Assembly (NCBI GenBank): GCA_937876385.1 | Contig: CALFHQ010000439.1 | Span: forward strand, 1-8,886 | Source: an uncultured Pseudomonadota bacterium | GTDB taxonomy: Bacteria; Myxococcota_A; UBA9042; CAIXZC01 | DNA: 8,886 bases | Direction: 5' to 3' | Shown: piece by piece, positions 1-6,192 of the stretch | Layout: each line of letters opens with the position of its first letter | Position numbering within the stretch: the stretch's first letter is position 1 | Notes under the pieces: model-generated | Told to the model about the DNA's origin: nothing | Databases searched by the model: none | Seen by the model: the letters and a program-made list of their open reading frames with translations, nothing else | Translations under genes and position numbers: made by a program

Positions 1-1416
1 GGTCAATTTGCAGTCTTCTTCGTCTTGGTCTTCTTCGTCACCTGGGCCCTGGCCAGCAAGGTCTCGTGGCGGAACCTCTTTTTGGCCCTGGCCAGCCTTG
101 TGTTCTACATGTGCTGGAATCCCATCTACGTCCTCCTCATCATCGCCTCCTCTCTCATTGACTATCTGGCCGGCAGTCGAATCCACTCCTCCAAGGCCAC
201 CGCCAAGCGGCGCGGGTGGCTTGTAACGAGCCTCCTGGCAAACCTGGGGATCCTGTTTACGTTCAAGTATTTGGGTTTTGCCACGAACACTTTGAGCATG
301 GTGGCCGGTGCCCTGGGTTTTAACTTGGAGCTTCCGCACCTGGACCTTCTGCTTCCCGTGGGGATTTCCTTCTATACTTTCCAGTCCATGAGCTACACCC
401 TCGACATTTACTACGGGAAGTTGACCCCCACCCGCTCCTTTCGAGACTTCCTGCTGTACGTTTCCTTTTTCCCGCAACTCGTGGCGGGCCCCATCGTTCG
501 GGCCAGGGACTTCCTTCCTCAACTGACGGAGAAACGGACTCTGGAGGCCGACGAAGCCGGGCAAGCTCTCTTCCGGATCATCACCGGGTTGTTCAAGAAG
601 GTCGTCATTTCCGATTTCATCGCCATCAACCTGGTAGACCGGGTCTTTGAGTTTCCGGAGATGTACTCTTCCATTGAGATACTGGTTGCCATCTACGGGT
701 ACAGCCTTCAAATCTACTGCGACTTCTCCGGCTACAGCGACATCGCCATCGGGGCCGCAAGGCTTCTGGGGTTCACCTTGCCGGAGAACTTCAACCTTCC
801 CTATCGAGCCCAGAGCATTCAGGAGTATTGGCGGTGGTGGCACATGACCCTGTCAAGCTGGCTGAGAGACTACCTGTACATTCCGTTGGGGGGAAACCGA
901 GGCCCTCATCGATGGTCCACCGCCAAGAACTTGTTCTTGACCATGCTGCTGGGGGGGCTGTGGCATGGAGCTGCCTGGACTTTCGTCGTGTGGGGCGCCC
1001 TCCACGGCGCTCTACTCGCTGCGACGCACTGGGTGAGAGAGGTGAAGAAGCGCCGAGGGATGGCCCTCAGCAGAGCCACTGGCATCAGGGGAATCGTCCT
1101 GACCCTGGCCACCTTCCACTTTGTGGCCCTGGTCTTCGTTCTCTTCAGGGCAGGCAGTTTTCCGGTTGCCATCTCGGTGTACGAGCACCTCTTCGACTTC
1201 ACCACGTCGATGGCCAACATGCAGCCATGGGTGGTGGTTGCCTTGTTGGCTGGCTACAGTGGTCACTTCCTGCCTCGCTCCCTCTTCGCCAAGGCCAGCC
1301 GTCTCTACTCCCTGGCACCGGCTCCAGTCCAGGCACTTGTTCTTGTTGCCTTCATGATTGTCCTGGGTCGAGTCGCCGGAACCGATGTTGTTCCCTTTAT
1401 CTACTTTCAGTTCTAA
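1..1416 (+). CDS. MBOAT family membrane-bound O-acyltransferase, AlgI-like (5' partial)
   Basis: This is an integral inner-membrane acyltransferase of the AlgI/DltB-like MBOAT family, which moves acyl (often acetyl) groups onto exported polysaccharides or other envelope molecules. The frame is open from base 1; the first visible residues (GQFAVFFVLVFF) already form the first membrane helix typical of AlgI-like proteins, so only a few codons should be missing, and the internal TTG at 25 or later starts would cut that helix. Numbering from base 1, the 471 visible residues include PQLVAGPIVR near 158-167, the YCDFSGYSDIAIG signature near 239-251, EYWRWWHMTLSSWLRDY with His281, and LGGLWHGAAWTFVVWG with the near-invariant His322 (codon at 964-966). 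Hydrophobic segments run throughout. The usual partner, an AlgJ/AlgX-type SGNH protein, is not in the window and could lie upstream. Family is near certain; the acyl acceptor cannot be told. A small lipoprotein follows 71 bases downstream. Confidence 0.95.
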   Translation, partial: GQFAVFFVLVFFVTWALASKVSWRNLFLALASLVFYMCWNPIYVLLIIASSLIDYLAGSRIHSSKATAKRRGWLVTSLLANLGILFTFKYLGFATNTLSMVAGALGFNLELPHLDLLLPVGISFYTFQSMSYTLDIYYGKLTPTRSFRDFLLYVSFFPQLVAGPIVRARDFLPQLTEKRTLEADEAGQALFRIITGLFKKVVISDFIAINLVDRVFEFPEMYSSIEILVAIYGYSLQIYCDFSGYSDIAIGAARLLGFTLPENFNLPYRAQSIQEYWRWWHMTLSSWLRDYLYIPLGGNRGPHRWSTAKNLFLTMLLGGLWHGAAWTFVVWGALHGALLAATHWVREVKKRRGMALSRATGIRGIVLTLATFHFVALVFVLFRAGSFPVAISVYEHLFDFTTSMANMQPWVVVALLAGYSGHFLPRSLFAKASRLYSLAPAPVQALVLVAFMIVLGRVAGTDVVPFIYFQF

Positions 1417-1441
1417 CCCCTCTCTTTTCTTGTGTGTCAAC

Positions 1442-1470
1442 TTGACCTTTGGGCAACAATCGCATACCCT
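1442..1470 (+). promoter_or_regulatory. Weak candidate sigma70-type promoter before the small lipoprotein
   Basis: TTGACC (1442-1447) is followed after 17 bases by TACCCT (1465-1470). The -35 box is good, while the -10 box keeps only the T, A and final T of TATAAT. A transcript from here would start just before the ribosome binding site at 1478, giving a very short leader. The gene could equally be read through from the acyltransferase gene, because no terminator is visible between them. Confidence 0.22.
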
Positions 1471-1477
1471 TCCGCAC

Positions 1478-1482
1478 GGAGG
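1478..1482 (+). promoter_or_regulatory. Shine-Dalgarno that sets the GTG start at 1488
   Basis: GGAGG lies five bases before the GTG at 1488. This favours that start over the in-frame TTG at 1449, which has no such site and would add 13 residues in front of an otherwise well-formed signal peptide. Confidence 0.7.
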
Positions 1483-1487
1483 TGAAC

Positions 1488-1865
1488 GTGAACACGCCAA
1501 GGTCTGGAATCACTCAAGCCACGATACTCCTGTTTTTTGTGGCAATGACCTGCTGCTTCTCCTGCGGTACAGACGAATACTGTCCCGAGGGAACTCTGAA
1601 GAGTGGTGGGGTCTGCAAAATCGTCGGTGGAACCGACGCCAAAGCAGATTGGAGCCTTCCCACGGCCGATGTCCAGGTTTTGTCGGATGCATCCGACGAC
1701 CTGACTCCCCCCCTCGATGCTGCGATGGACGTTTCAGATATGGACGCAGTTTCGCTGGAAGACACTCAGGACACGACGCCCCAGGACACAGCAGAAGACA
1801 TGAACGATTTGGAATCGGAAACCGATATGGAAGCGCCAGGCGACGCCCTCCCAATGGATAAGTAA
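1488..1865 (+). CDS. Small acidic putative lipoprotein with IVGG motif, function unknown
   Basis: I do not recognise a family for this 125-residue protein. From the GTG start it begins MNTPRSG followed by a hydrophobic segment (about residues 8-21) and a Cys cluster (Cys22, Cys23, Cys26). The context FSC-GTDE suggests lipidation at Cys26, although the box is not the canonical L-A-G-C, so ordinary secretion is possible. Cys32 and Cys43 bracket a Gly-rich patch, perhaps a disulfide loop. Residues 44-50 read KIVGGTD, the sequence seen where trypsin zymogens are activated, but no protease domain follows in this or neighbouring frames. Residues 55-125 are Asp/Glu/Thr/Met-rich and surely disordered. 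The gene sits 71 bases after the acyltransferase gene and may be co-transcribed with it. An outer-membrane or surface location is inferred. Confidence 0.72.
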   Translation: MNTPRSGITQATILLFFVAMTCCFSCGTDEYCPEGTLKSGGVCKIVGGTDAKADWSLPTADVQVLSDASDDLTPPLDAAMDVSDMDAVSLEDTQDTTPQDTAEDMNDLESETDMEAPGDALPMDK

Positions 1866-2021
1866 GGGAGTTCCGATACCCAGTGAGGACCCGCACCATC
1901 GTCCTCAGATCACACATCGCCCGATTCATGACCCCAGCAAGCCTCGTCCACCTCCTGATGATTGCGGTTCATACTGACCGCCACAAAACCAGACTGTTGA
2001 ACTGAACCAGGACGAAATTAA
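1866..2021 (+). other. Leader/intergenic region upstream of the RNase E/G gene
   Basis: This 156-base gap has no convincing reading frame. It holds one perfect 7-base inverted repeat, TGAGGAC (1884-1890) and GTCCTCA (1901-1907), around a 10-base loop. No run of T follows, so it is not a standard intrinsic terminator. I found no convincing -35/-10 pair. The Shine-Dalgarno AGGA at 2009-2012 lies nine bases before the ATG of the RNase gene. Confidence 0.5.
1884..1907 (+). repeat. 7-bp inverted repeat (possible RNA hairpin) between lipoprotein and RNase E/G genes
   Basis: The arms TGAGGAC and GTCCTCA pair perfectly with a loop of ten bases. The hairpin begins 18 bases after the lipoprotein stop codon and ends 114 bases before the RNase start. 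It could protect the upstream mRNA end, help factor-dependent termination, or lie in the RNase leader if transcription starts upstream of it. A 7-bp repeat can also occur by chance. Confidence 0.35.
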
Positions 2022-3956
2022 ATGAAGAAAGTGATCCTCGTCAGCCGAGAAGGTGGAGAGACCAGAGTCTGTCTCCTAGTCTCTGGCAAACTCGTGAACA
2101 TTGACATCGAAGGCCCCGACAACTCAAGCATCATTGGGAACATCTACAAAGGGCGCATTACAGACATGTCCCGCGGCCTCAACGCCGCTTTCGTAAACAT
2201 CGGAGAAGAGAAAGAAGGGTTCCTCTCCGTACAGGACGTCCATCCGGCCATCCTCAAGTCCTTCCCACGAAGACCCCATATCTTCGATGTCTTCGAAAAA
2301 GGACAGGAGATTCTCGTTCAGGTCGTTCGAGATGCCGTCAAGGACAAGGGGCCGATGCTCACAACCTGCCTGTCCCTTCCCGGCCGCTATGTGGTCCTCA
2401 TTCCCGACAACGACCGCACCGGAATCTCCAAGAAGCTCCCCGATGAAGAACGACAACGCCTTCGAGAAATCGTCGCTGAAGTGGAGATTCCAGAAGGGTT
2501 TGGGGTCATCGTCCGCACCGCCGGGGAAGATCGACGCAAGCAGGATCTCCTGAAAGACCTCAACCAGTTGGTGGACATCTGGAAGAAGATTGAAGAGGCC
2601 TTCGGCCAGAGCAAAGCCCCTGCGCTGCTGGTGCAGGAGCAGAACGTCGCCGTTCGGTTCCTTCGAGAGTATCTGACCACCGACGTCAGTGAGATCATCA
2701 CCGACGACAAGGAACTGCTCAAAGAGATCCGACATTTCCTCACCCTCGTCATGCCCAAGTTCAAGAAGGGTCTCCAGCTCTACGAAGACCGTCTGCCTCT
2801 CTTCTCCCGATACGGGGTGGAGAGCCAGATTGAGAACATGTTCATGCTGGACGTCCCCCTGCCATCGGGGGGGCGAATCGTCATCGACCGCACCGAAGCC
2901 CTCATCGCCATCGACGTCAACTCGGGTCGAACCAGAGAATCCAACGTAGAAGAACTGGCGACGAAGGCGAACCTCGAAGCGGCCGACGAAATCGCTCGTC
3001 AACTGGCGCTGCGTGACTTGGGGGGACTGGTAGTCATCGACTTCATCGACATGCGAGACATGAAGAATCGTCGAAAGGTCCAGACCCAGCTCAGCCAGGC
3101 CTGCAAGATGGACAAAGCAAAGATTTCCATGGGCCGTATCACGCAGTTCGGTCTCCTGGAGATGACCCGTCAGAAGCTGAGAACCGGCGTGGTCGCCAGA
3201 ACCACCGAGCCGTGTCCTGCTTGCAGCGGACTGGGATATCGCCGCACCGTCCCCGCCGACGCCCTCCACATCATCCGCAAGCTCAGAGAGCTGGCGGTGT
3301 CTGAAGAGCAACGGCAACTTACCGTTTCTGCACCTGTGGGTGTTGCCAACTACATGCAAAACACCCTTAGAGGCCTTATCTACCGGTTGGAGAAGCAGTA
3401 CGACGTTCGAATCAGCATTTTGGGCAAGTCGGGTGAGTTCAACGCCACCATCGAAGGATCCAATGTTTCGGAGCAGGAGAACTCCGCTCAAGCTCCAGTG
3501 GAAGCCCCGGTGTTCCGGCGACGGGATCTTCCTGGCGAGAAGACCACTGATGGGGTACGGGACAACGAACCAGCAGCCAAGGAAGGCAAGGAAGAAGCCG
3601 GGAGTGGAGAGAAGGAGAGCCAGCCTCGCCCAAATCGAGACAACCGGGACAATCGCAATCGGGAGGACAAGCCTCCCCAGCGAAGAGCCAACAGCCGAGG
3701 ACAGAGCCGTTCAAACGGGCGACGAGACGAGAGCCGGGGCAACGCCAACAGTCCCAATCGAGGAGACTCGGAGAGGTCAAACCGAGACAGACGCCCCGAC
3801 AAGACTCCAAACCGGGAGCCGGAGAGAGAGCAGAGAGCTCCAGCAATCCAGCCTGAAGAGCGGCCCGTCGCCGCGAGAACGGTTCGACCTGCCGACACCC
3901 GAGATGGGTTCCTCGACAACATCATCAAGAAGTTGCTGGGATTGGACCAGCAATAG
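2022..3956 (+). CDS. rne: Ribonuclease E/G family endoribonuclease with long charged C-terminal tail
   Basis: This 644-residue protein is a single-strand-specific endoribonuclease for mRNA decay and rRNA/tRNA processing, acting in the cytoplasm or at the membrane. The N-terminus MKKVILVSREGGETRVCLL is family-typical. An S1 RNA-binding domain (about 36-120) contains GNIYKGRITDMSRGLNAAFV. The catalytic DNase I-like region carries both Mg-binding aspartates: Asp298 in AIDVNSGR and Asp340 in VVIDFIDM, aligning with E. coli RNase E D303 and D346. The Zn-link is CPAC at 398-401 (E. coli C404/C407). A small conserved domain runs to about 479. Residues 480-625 are low-complexity, rich in Arg, Asn, Asp, Glu, Ser and Pro, and the protein ends in a predicted amphipathic helix (GFLDNIIKKLLGL). 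RNase G lacks such a tail, so rne is preferred over rng, although the tail is shorter than in E. coli RNase E. Start ATG at 2022 has AGGA nine bases upstream. Confidence 0.95.
   Translation: MKKVILVSREGGETRVCLLVSGKLVNIDIEGPDNSSIIGNIYKGRITDMSRGLNAAFVNIGEEKEGFLSVQDVHPAILKSFPRRPHIFDVFEKGQEILVQVVRDAVKDKGPMLTTCLSLPGRYVVLIPDNDRTGISKKLPDEERQRLREIVAEVEIPEGFGVIVRTAGEDRRKQDLLKDLNQLVDIWKKIEEAFGQSKAPALLVQEQNVAVRFLREYLTTDVSEIITDDKELLKEIRHFLTLVMPKFKKGLQLYEDRLPLFSRYGVESQIENMFMLDVPLPSGGRIVIDRTEALIAIDVNSGRTRESNVEELATKANLEAADEIARQLALRDLGGLVVIDFIDMRDMKNRRKVQTQLSQACKMDKAKISMGRITQFGLLEMTRQKLRTGVVARTTEPCPACSGLGYRRTVPADALHIIRKLRELAVSEEQRQLTVSAPVGVANYMQNTLRGLIYRLEKQYDVRISILGKSGEFNATIEGSNVSEQENSAQAPVEAPVFRRRDLPGEKTTDGVRDNEPAAKEGKEEAGSGEKESQPRPNRDNRDNRNREDKPPQRRANSRGQSRSNGRRDESRGNANSPNRGDSERSNRDRRPDKTPNREPEREQRAPAIQPEERPVAARTVRPADTRDGFLDNIIKKLLGLDQQ
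3459..3953 (+). other. Intrinsically disordered Arg-rich tail of RNase E/G
   Basis: Residues 480-644 hold no recognisable fold. The section around residues 528-615 is dominated by short charged repeats of the kind NRDNRDNRNRED and SGRRDESRGN, mixing Arg with Asp/Glu and Asn. It ends in a short, hydrophobic-plus-basic segment, DGFLDNIIKKLLGLDQQ, in contrast to the disorder before it. In other bacteria such tails bind RNA and degradosome partners or drive condensate formation; that role is inferred here. Confidence 0.7.
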
Positions 3957-3982
3957 GAGACCTTCCAAACAGGTCAGCTTCC

Positions 3983-5026
3983 TTACCTCAGCACAAATCG
4001 ATAGGGGAGACGGTACCGGCAAGAGGCCGTGCGGCCGTCTCTTGTCACCGGATTGTAGACTGAGGCCATGGCAGCACGAATTGCCTGCTCATCGAGGCCA
4101 TAACCCAGAGAATTGACCACTTCTGCTCGAGTTGGCGTCCCGGTGGCGTCCACCCAGACATCCACCACAACCGTCCCCTCTATCTCCGCTTCCTCGGCCT
4201 CGATTGTGTATCGTGGGCTGACACGGTTCTTGTACTTCTTCTTCGGCACAACAACCTTTGGCGGAGAGGGAATCTTGAGTCTTGACGGGTCTGGGACATT
4301 CATGTCCGAGGCAGCAGGAGGAGCCGGCGGTGCTTTGGGCATCGGCGGCGGTTCAAAAAGAGCCGGCTCAACCGGCGCCTCGGGCTGCTGGATTGCACCG
4401 GAACCACTGGACGACGCAGACTGATTGCCCCCGGTGGAGCTTCTGGGACGGACTCGAGATGGGTCCACGTACTTCCCCGGGCTTGTCTTCAGGCTGTTTC
4501 CCACACGGGTTGCGATGGAGCCGGTGTCAACGATGCTGTTCATGTCCACACCGTAGACTTCTTCAGGCACCAACTGCTGGGGTTCCTCAGCCACCTCGGG
4601 CTCTTCCCCGAAACGGTCGGTATTCTCCGCGGTTTGAACTTGTGACGCTTGTTCCTCGATAGGTCCACCCGAGCCCTTCGGCTTTCCCAGCGCAACCCAC
4701 TCCTCAAAGTCCGGCTGCGGCTCCAGGATTCGCGCTTCCTCTTCATGGGAGTCGGGGAGAGGGTCGTCGGCCTCGTCCTTCTCGGGACGTTCATTACCGA
4801 TGATGAGCACCTGCTCTTCGCAAACGCCTTCCACCTCGCCGCTGGCTCCAAAAGCCACAAAAAGGCCAACGTGGAGGGCAATCGAAAGCGCCAGGGCGAC
4901 GGCAAGAACCACTCCAACAAAGCGTCCCTCGATGGCCGCTTCACCCCACTTCACACGGGAGCAACGGTCCTTCTCTGCGGGGCCGAGCCGGCCGCGTCGT
5001 CGATGGAGTGTGGCCTTCCAGTCCAC
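3983..5026 (-). CDS. tonB: TonB family energy transducer
   Basis: The 347-residue protein should couple the ExbB-ExbD proton motor to outer-membrane partners. A basic cytoplasmic N-terminus of about 35 residues precedes one membrane helix (about 36-60, FVGVVLAVALALSIALHVGL). Ser48 and His52 reproduce the SxxxH spacing of E. coli TonB Ser16/His20, which is needed for ExbB/ExbD coupling. The periplasmic part has an acidic stretch (about 64-160), a Pro-rich spacer (about 213-265, PPPMPKAPPAPP) and a TonB C-terminal domain (about 269-347: VSPRYTIEAEE, EGTVVVDVWVDATG, GYGLDEQAIRAA, RLPYRFVLR). The GTG start at 5026 lies five bases after the exbD stop, with AGGAG at 5041-5037 inside exbD. A GTG at codon 25 is a possible shorter start with a poorer ribosome site. 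It is the last gene of the minus-strand operon. A TolA-like role cannot be excluded, but the C-terminal domain is of TonB type. Confidence 0.92.
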   Translation of the reverse strand: MDWKATLHRRRGRLGPAEKDRCSRVKWGEAAIEGRFVGVVLAVALALSIALHVGLFVAFGASGEVEGVCEEQVLIIGNERPEKDEADDPLPDSHEEEARILEPQPDFEEWVALGKPKGSGGPIEEQASQVQTAENTDRFGEEPEVAEEPQQLVPEEVYGVDMNSIVDTGSIATRVGNSLKTSPGKYVDPSRVRPRSSTGGNQSASSSGSGAIQQPEAPVEPALFEPPPMPKAPPAPPAASDMNVPDPSRLKIPSPPKVVVPKKKYKNRVSPRYTIEAEEAEIEGTVVVDVWVDATGTPTRAEVVNSLGYGLDEQAIRAAMASVYNPVTRDGRTASCRYRLPYRFVLR

Positions 5027-5031
5027 GGCAA

Positions 5032-5454
5032 CTAGTCTCCTGCAGCGGTGGGTTTGCGAACATTCAGCGCAAACTCCTGGACTCCGGTTTCCTTGACCAG
5101 GTTGATCACGTCGACAACCCGGTCATAGTCGATTCGTCCGTCTGCAGCGACGATGACCTGAAGATTTCGATCCCGAAGAAGGGCCCGCTTCAACTCCCGA
5201 GATACCGTGCTGGGAGAAGAAGGTTGTCCATTGATAAAGAGCTGGCCCTCTTCATTCAAAGTCACAGCCATGGAGTCCACCTTCGCCTCTTGCGCCGTGG
5301 CGGCCCGGGGAAGCTTCACCGGAATCACCGGATCCTTCATGAAACTGGCCGTCATCATGAAGATGATGAGGAGGACCAGCATGATGTCTACCAAGGGGGC
5401 CACGTTGATGCTGGCAACCACATCGTCGTCATTTTGCTGAGTGAACCCAGCCAT
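5032..5454 (-). CDS. exbD: ExbD/TolR family biopolymer transport protein
   Basis: This 140-residue subunit of the inner-membrane proton-driven motor has a short cytoplasmic N-terminus, one membrane helix (about 18-40) and a periplasmic domain. The helix contains the essential aspartate in INVAPLVDIMLVLLIIFMMTA; it is Asp23 here, matching Asp25 of E. coli ExbD. The periplasmic part has the usual PVKLPRA start, LNEEGQLFING and QVIVAADGRIDYDRVVDVINLVKETG elements, in the expected length for the family. Its ATG overlaps the exbB stop codon by one base (TGATG), indicating translational coupling, and GGAGG stands seven bases upstream inside exbB. The tonB start follows five bases after its TAG stop. 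ExbD and TolR are hard to separate by sequence; the adjoining tonB favours ExbD. Confidence 0.95.
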   Translation of the reverse strand: MAGFTQQNDDDVVASINVAPLVDIMLVLLIIFMMTASFMKDPVIPVKLPRAATAQEAKVDSMAVTLNEEGQLFINGQPSSPSTVSRELKRALLRDRNLQVIVAADGRIDYDRVVDVINLVKETGVQEFALNVRKPTAAGD

Positions 5455-6143
5455 CAGCCCACCTCCAGACCGCTTGCGGCCCTTGGGATGGACCCGTCAA
5501 TGCCGCCGGTTTTGACGCCCATCCCCCGAATATCACGCTCTATGCGAGCCGAGACGAGCACTTTGGAGAGTGCAGTGGTCTTGTTGATAATGACTCGAAT
5601 CTGGGCCTTGAAGACGTTGTACAGGACAAGGGCGGGAATGGCCACGGCGAGGCCAACGGCGGTTGCAACCAACGCCTCTGACAGTCCGGCCATGACGACC
5701 TGGGGCCCGGTGGTTTCTGCAAGACTCAAGTCCTTGAACGCCTTGACAATTCCCAAAACGGTCCCAAAAAGACCGATAAATGGAGCGTTGGAGCCCATGG
5801 TGGCAAAGAAGCCCAATCCTCGCTCGAGGTTCTCCCGTTCTTCGATGATCCGCGCCTCGATGAGTTCCTGAAGACTCTCGGGGGCCAGATCCGGGTTATC
5901 CAGGGCAACAGTCAGCACCGTCCCCGGGACGCTTTGGTCTTTGCGGATCTGTTCCTCTGCTTCGGGGAGCCCCTGGAGCAATTCAGCCACCCATCGACGA
6001 AGCTGGGCAAAGCGGCTCTTGCGCCGTAAAAAGTACACCGTGCGCTCAACAGCCAACCCCACCACCGCCACGCTCGAAGCAATCAGGATATAGAGCACGG
6101 CTTCAACGCCGAACCCCAACATCTTCATCAGAGCATCAACCAT
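5454..6143 (-). CDS. exbB: ExbB/TolQ family proton channel protein (MotA/TolQ/ExbB)
   Basis: This 229-residue membrane protein forms the pentameric channel around ExbD that converts proton flow into movement of TonB. Three membrane helices are visible at about 13-34, 111-135 and 152-176. The hallmark helices are GSNAPFIGLFGTVLGIV (117-133) and GLSEALVATAVGLAVAIPAL (153-172), which line the pore in the MotA/TolQ/ExbB family. The loop between helices 1 and 2 is cytoplasmic and charged. The ATG at 6143 has GAGGAG four bases upstream. It is 49 bases downstream of the propeller lipoprotein and overlaps exbD by one base. The last 25 or so residues are Gly-rich and variable. Length and order match ExbB more than the longer periplasmic-signal type of some proteobacteria. 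Confidence 0.95.
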   Translation of the reverse strand: MVDALMKMLGFGVEAVLYILIASSVAVVGLAVERTVYFLRRKSRFAQLRRWVAELLQGLPEAEEQIRKDQSVPGTVLTVALDNPDLAPESLQELIEARIIEERENLERGLGFFATMGSNAPFIGLFGTVLGIVKAFKDLSLAETTGPQVVMAGLSEALVATAVGLAVAIPALVLYNVFKAQIRVIINKTTALSKVLVSARIERDIRGMGVKTGGIDGSIPRAASGLEVG

Positions 6144-6192
6144 TTTACTCCTCGCTTACATCCTCGGTCCAGCTCGTCTAGAGCAGCCAGAT

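Noticed and set aside
828..1445. A 205-codon plus-strand frame overlapping the end of the acyltransferase gene
   Set aside because: It is a different frame of the same conserved coding region and lacks hydrophobic or domain structure.
2124..3491. A 455-codon open frame on the minus strand opposite the RNase E/G gene
   Set aside because: It lies wholly antisense to a gene with clear family motifs, has no recognisable domain or ribosome site, and long antisense frames are common opposite GC-rich coding sequence.
4007..4041. Inverted repeat GAGACGG/CCGTCTC as an intrinsic terminator
   Set aside because: The loop is 21 bases, no T-run follows on either strand, and it lies within the coding end of tonB. 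Kept only as a remark.
5008..5871. A 287-codon plus-strand frame opposite exbB and exbD
   Set aside because: Both minus-strand genes are unmistakable family members and the opposite frame has no coherent protein features.
6172..6184. GCTC/GAGC hairpin in the gap between the lipoprotein and exbB
   Set aside because: A 4-bp stem without a T-run is too weak to claim as a terminator or processing site.
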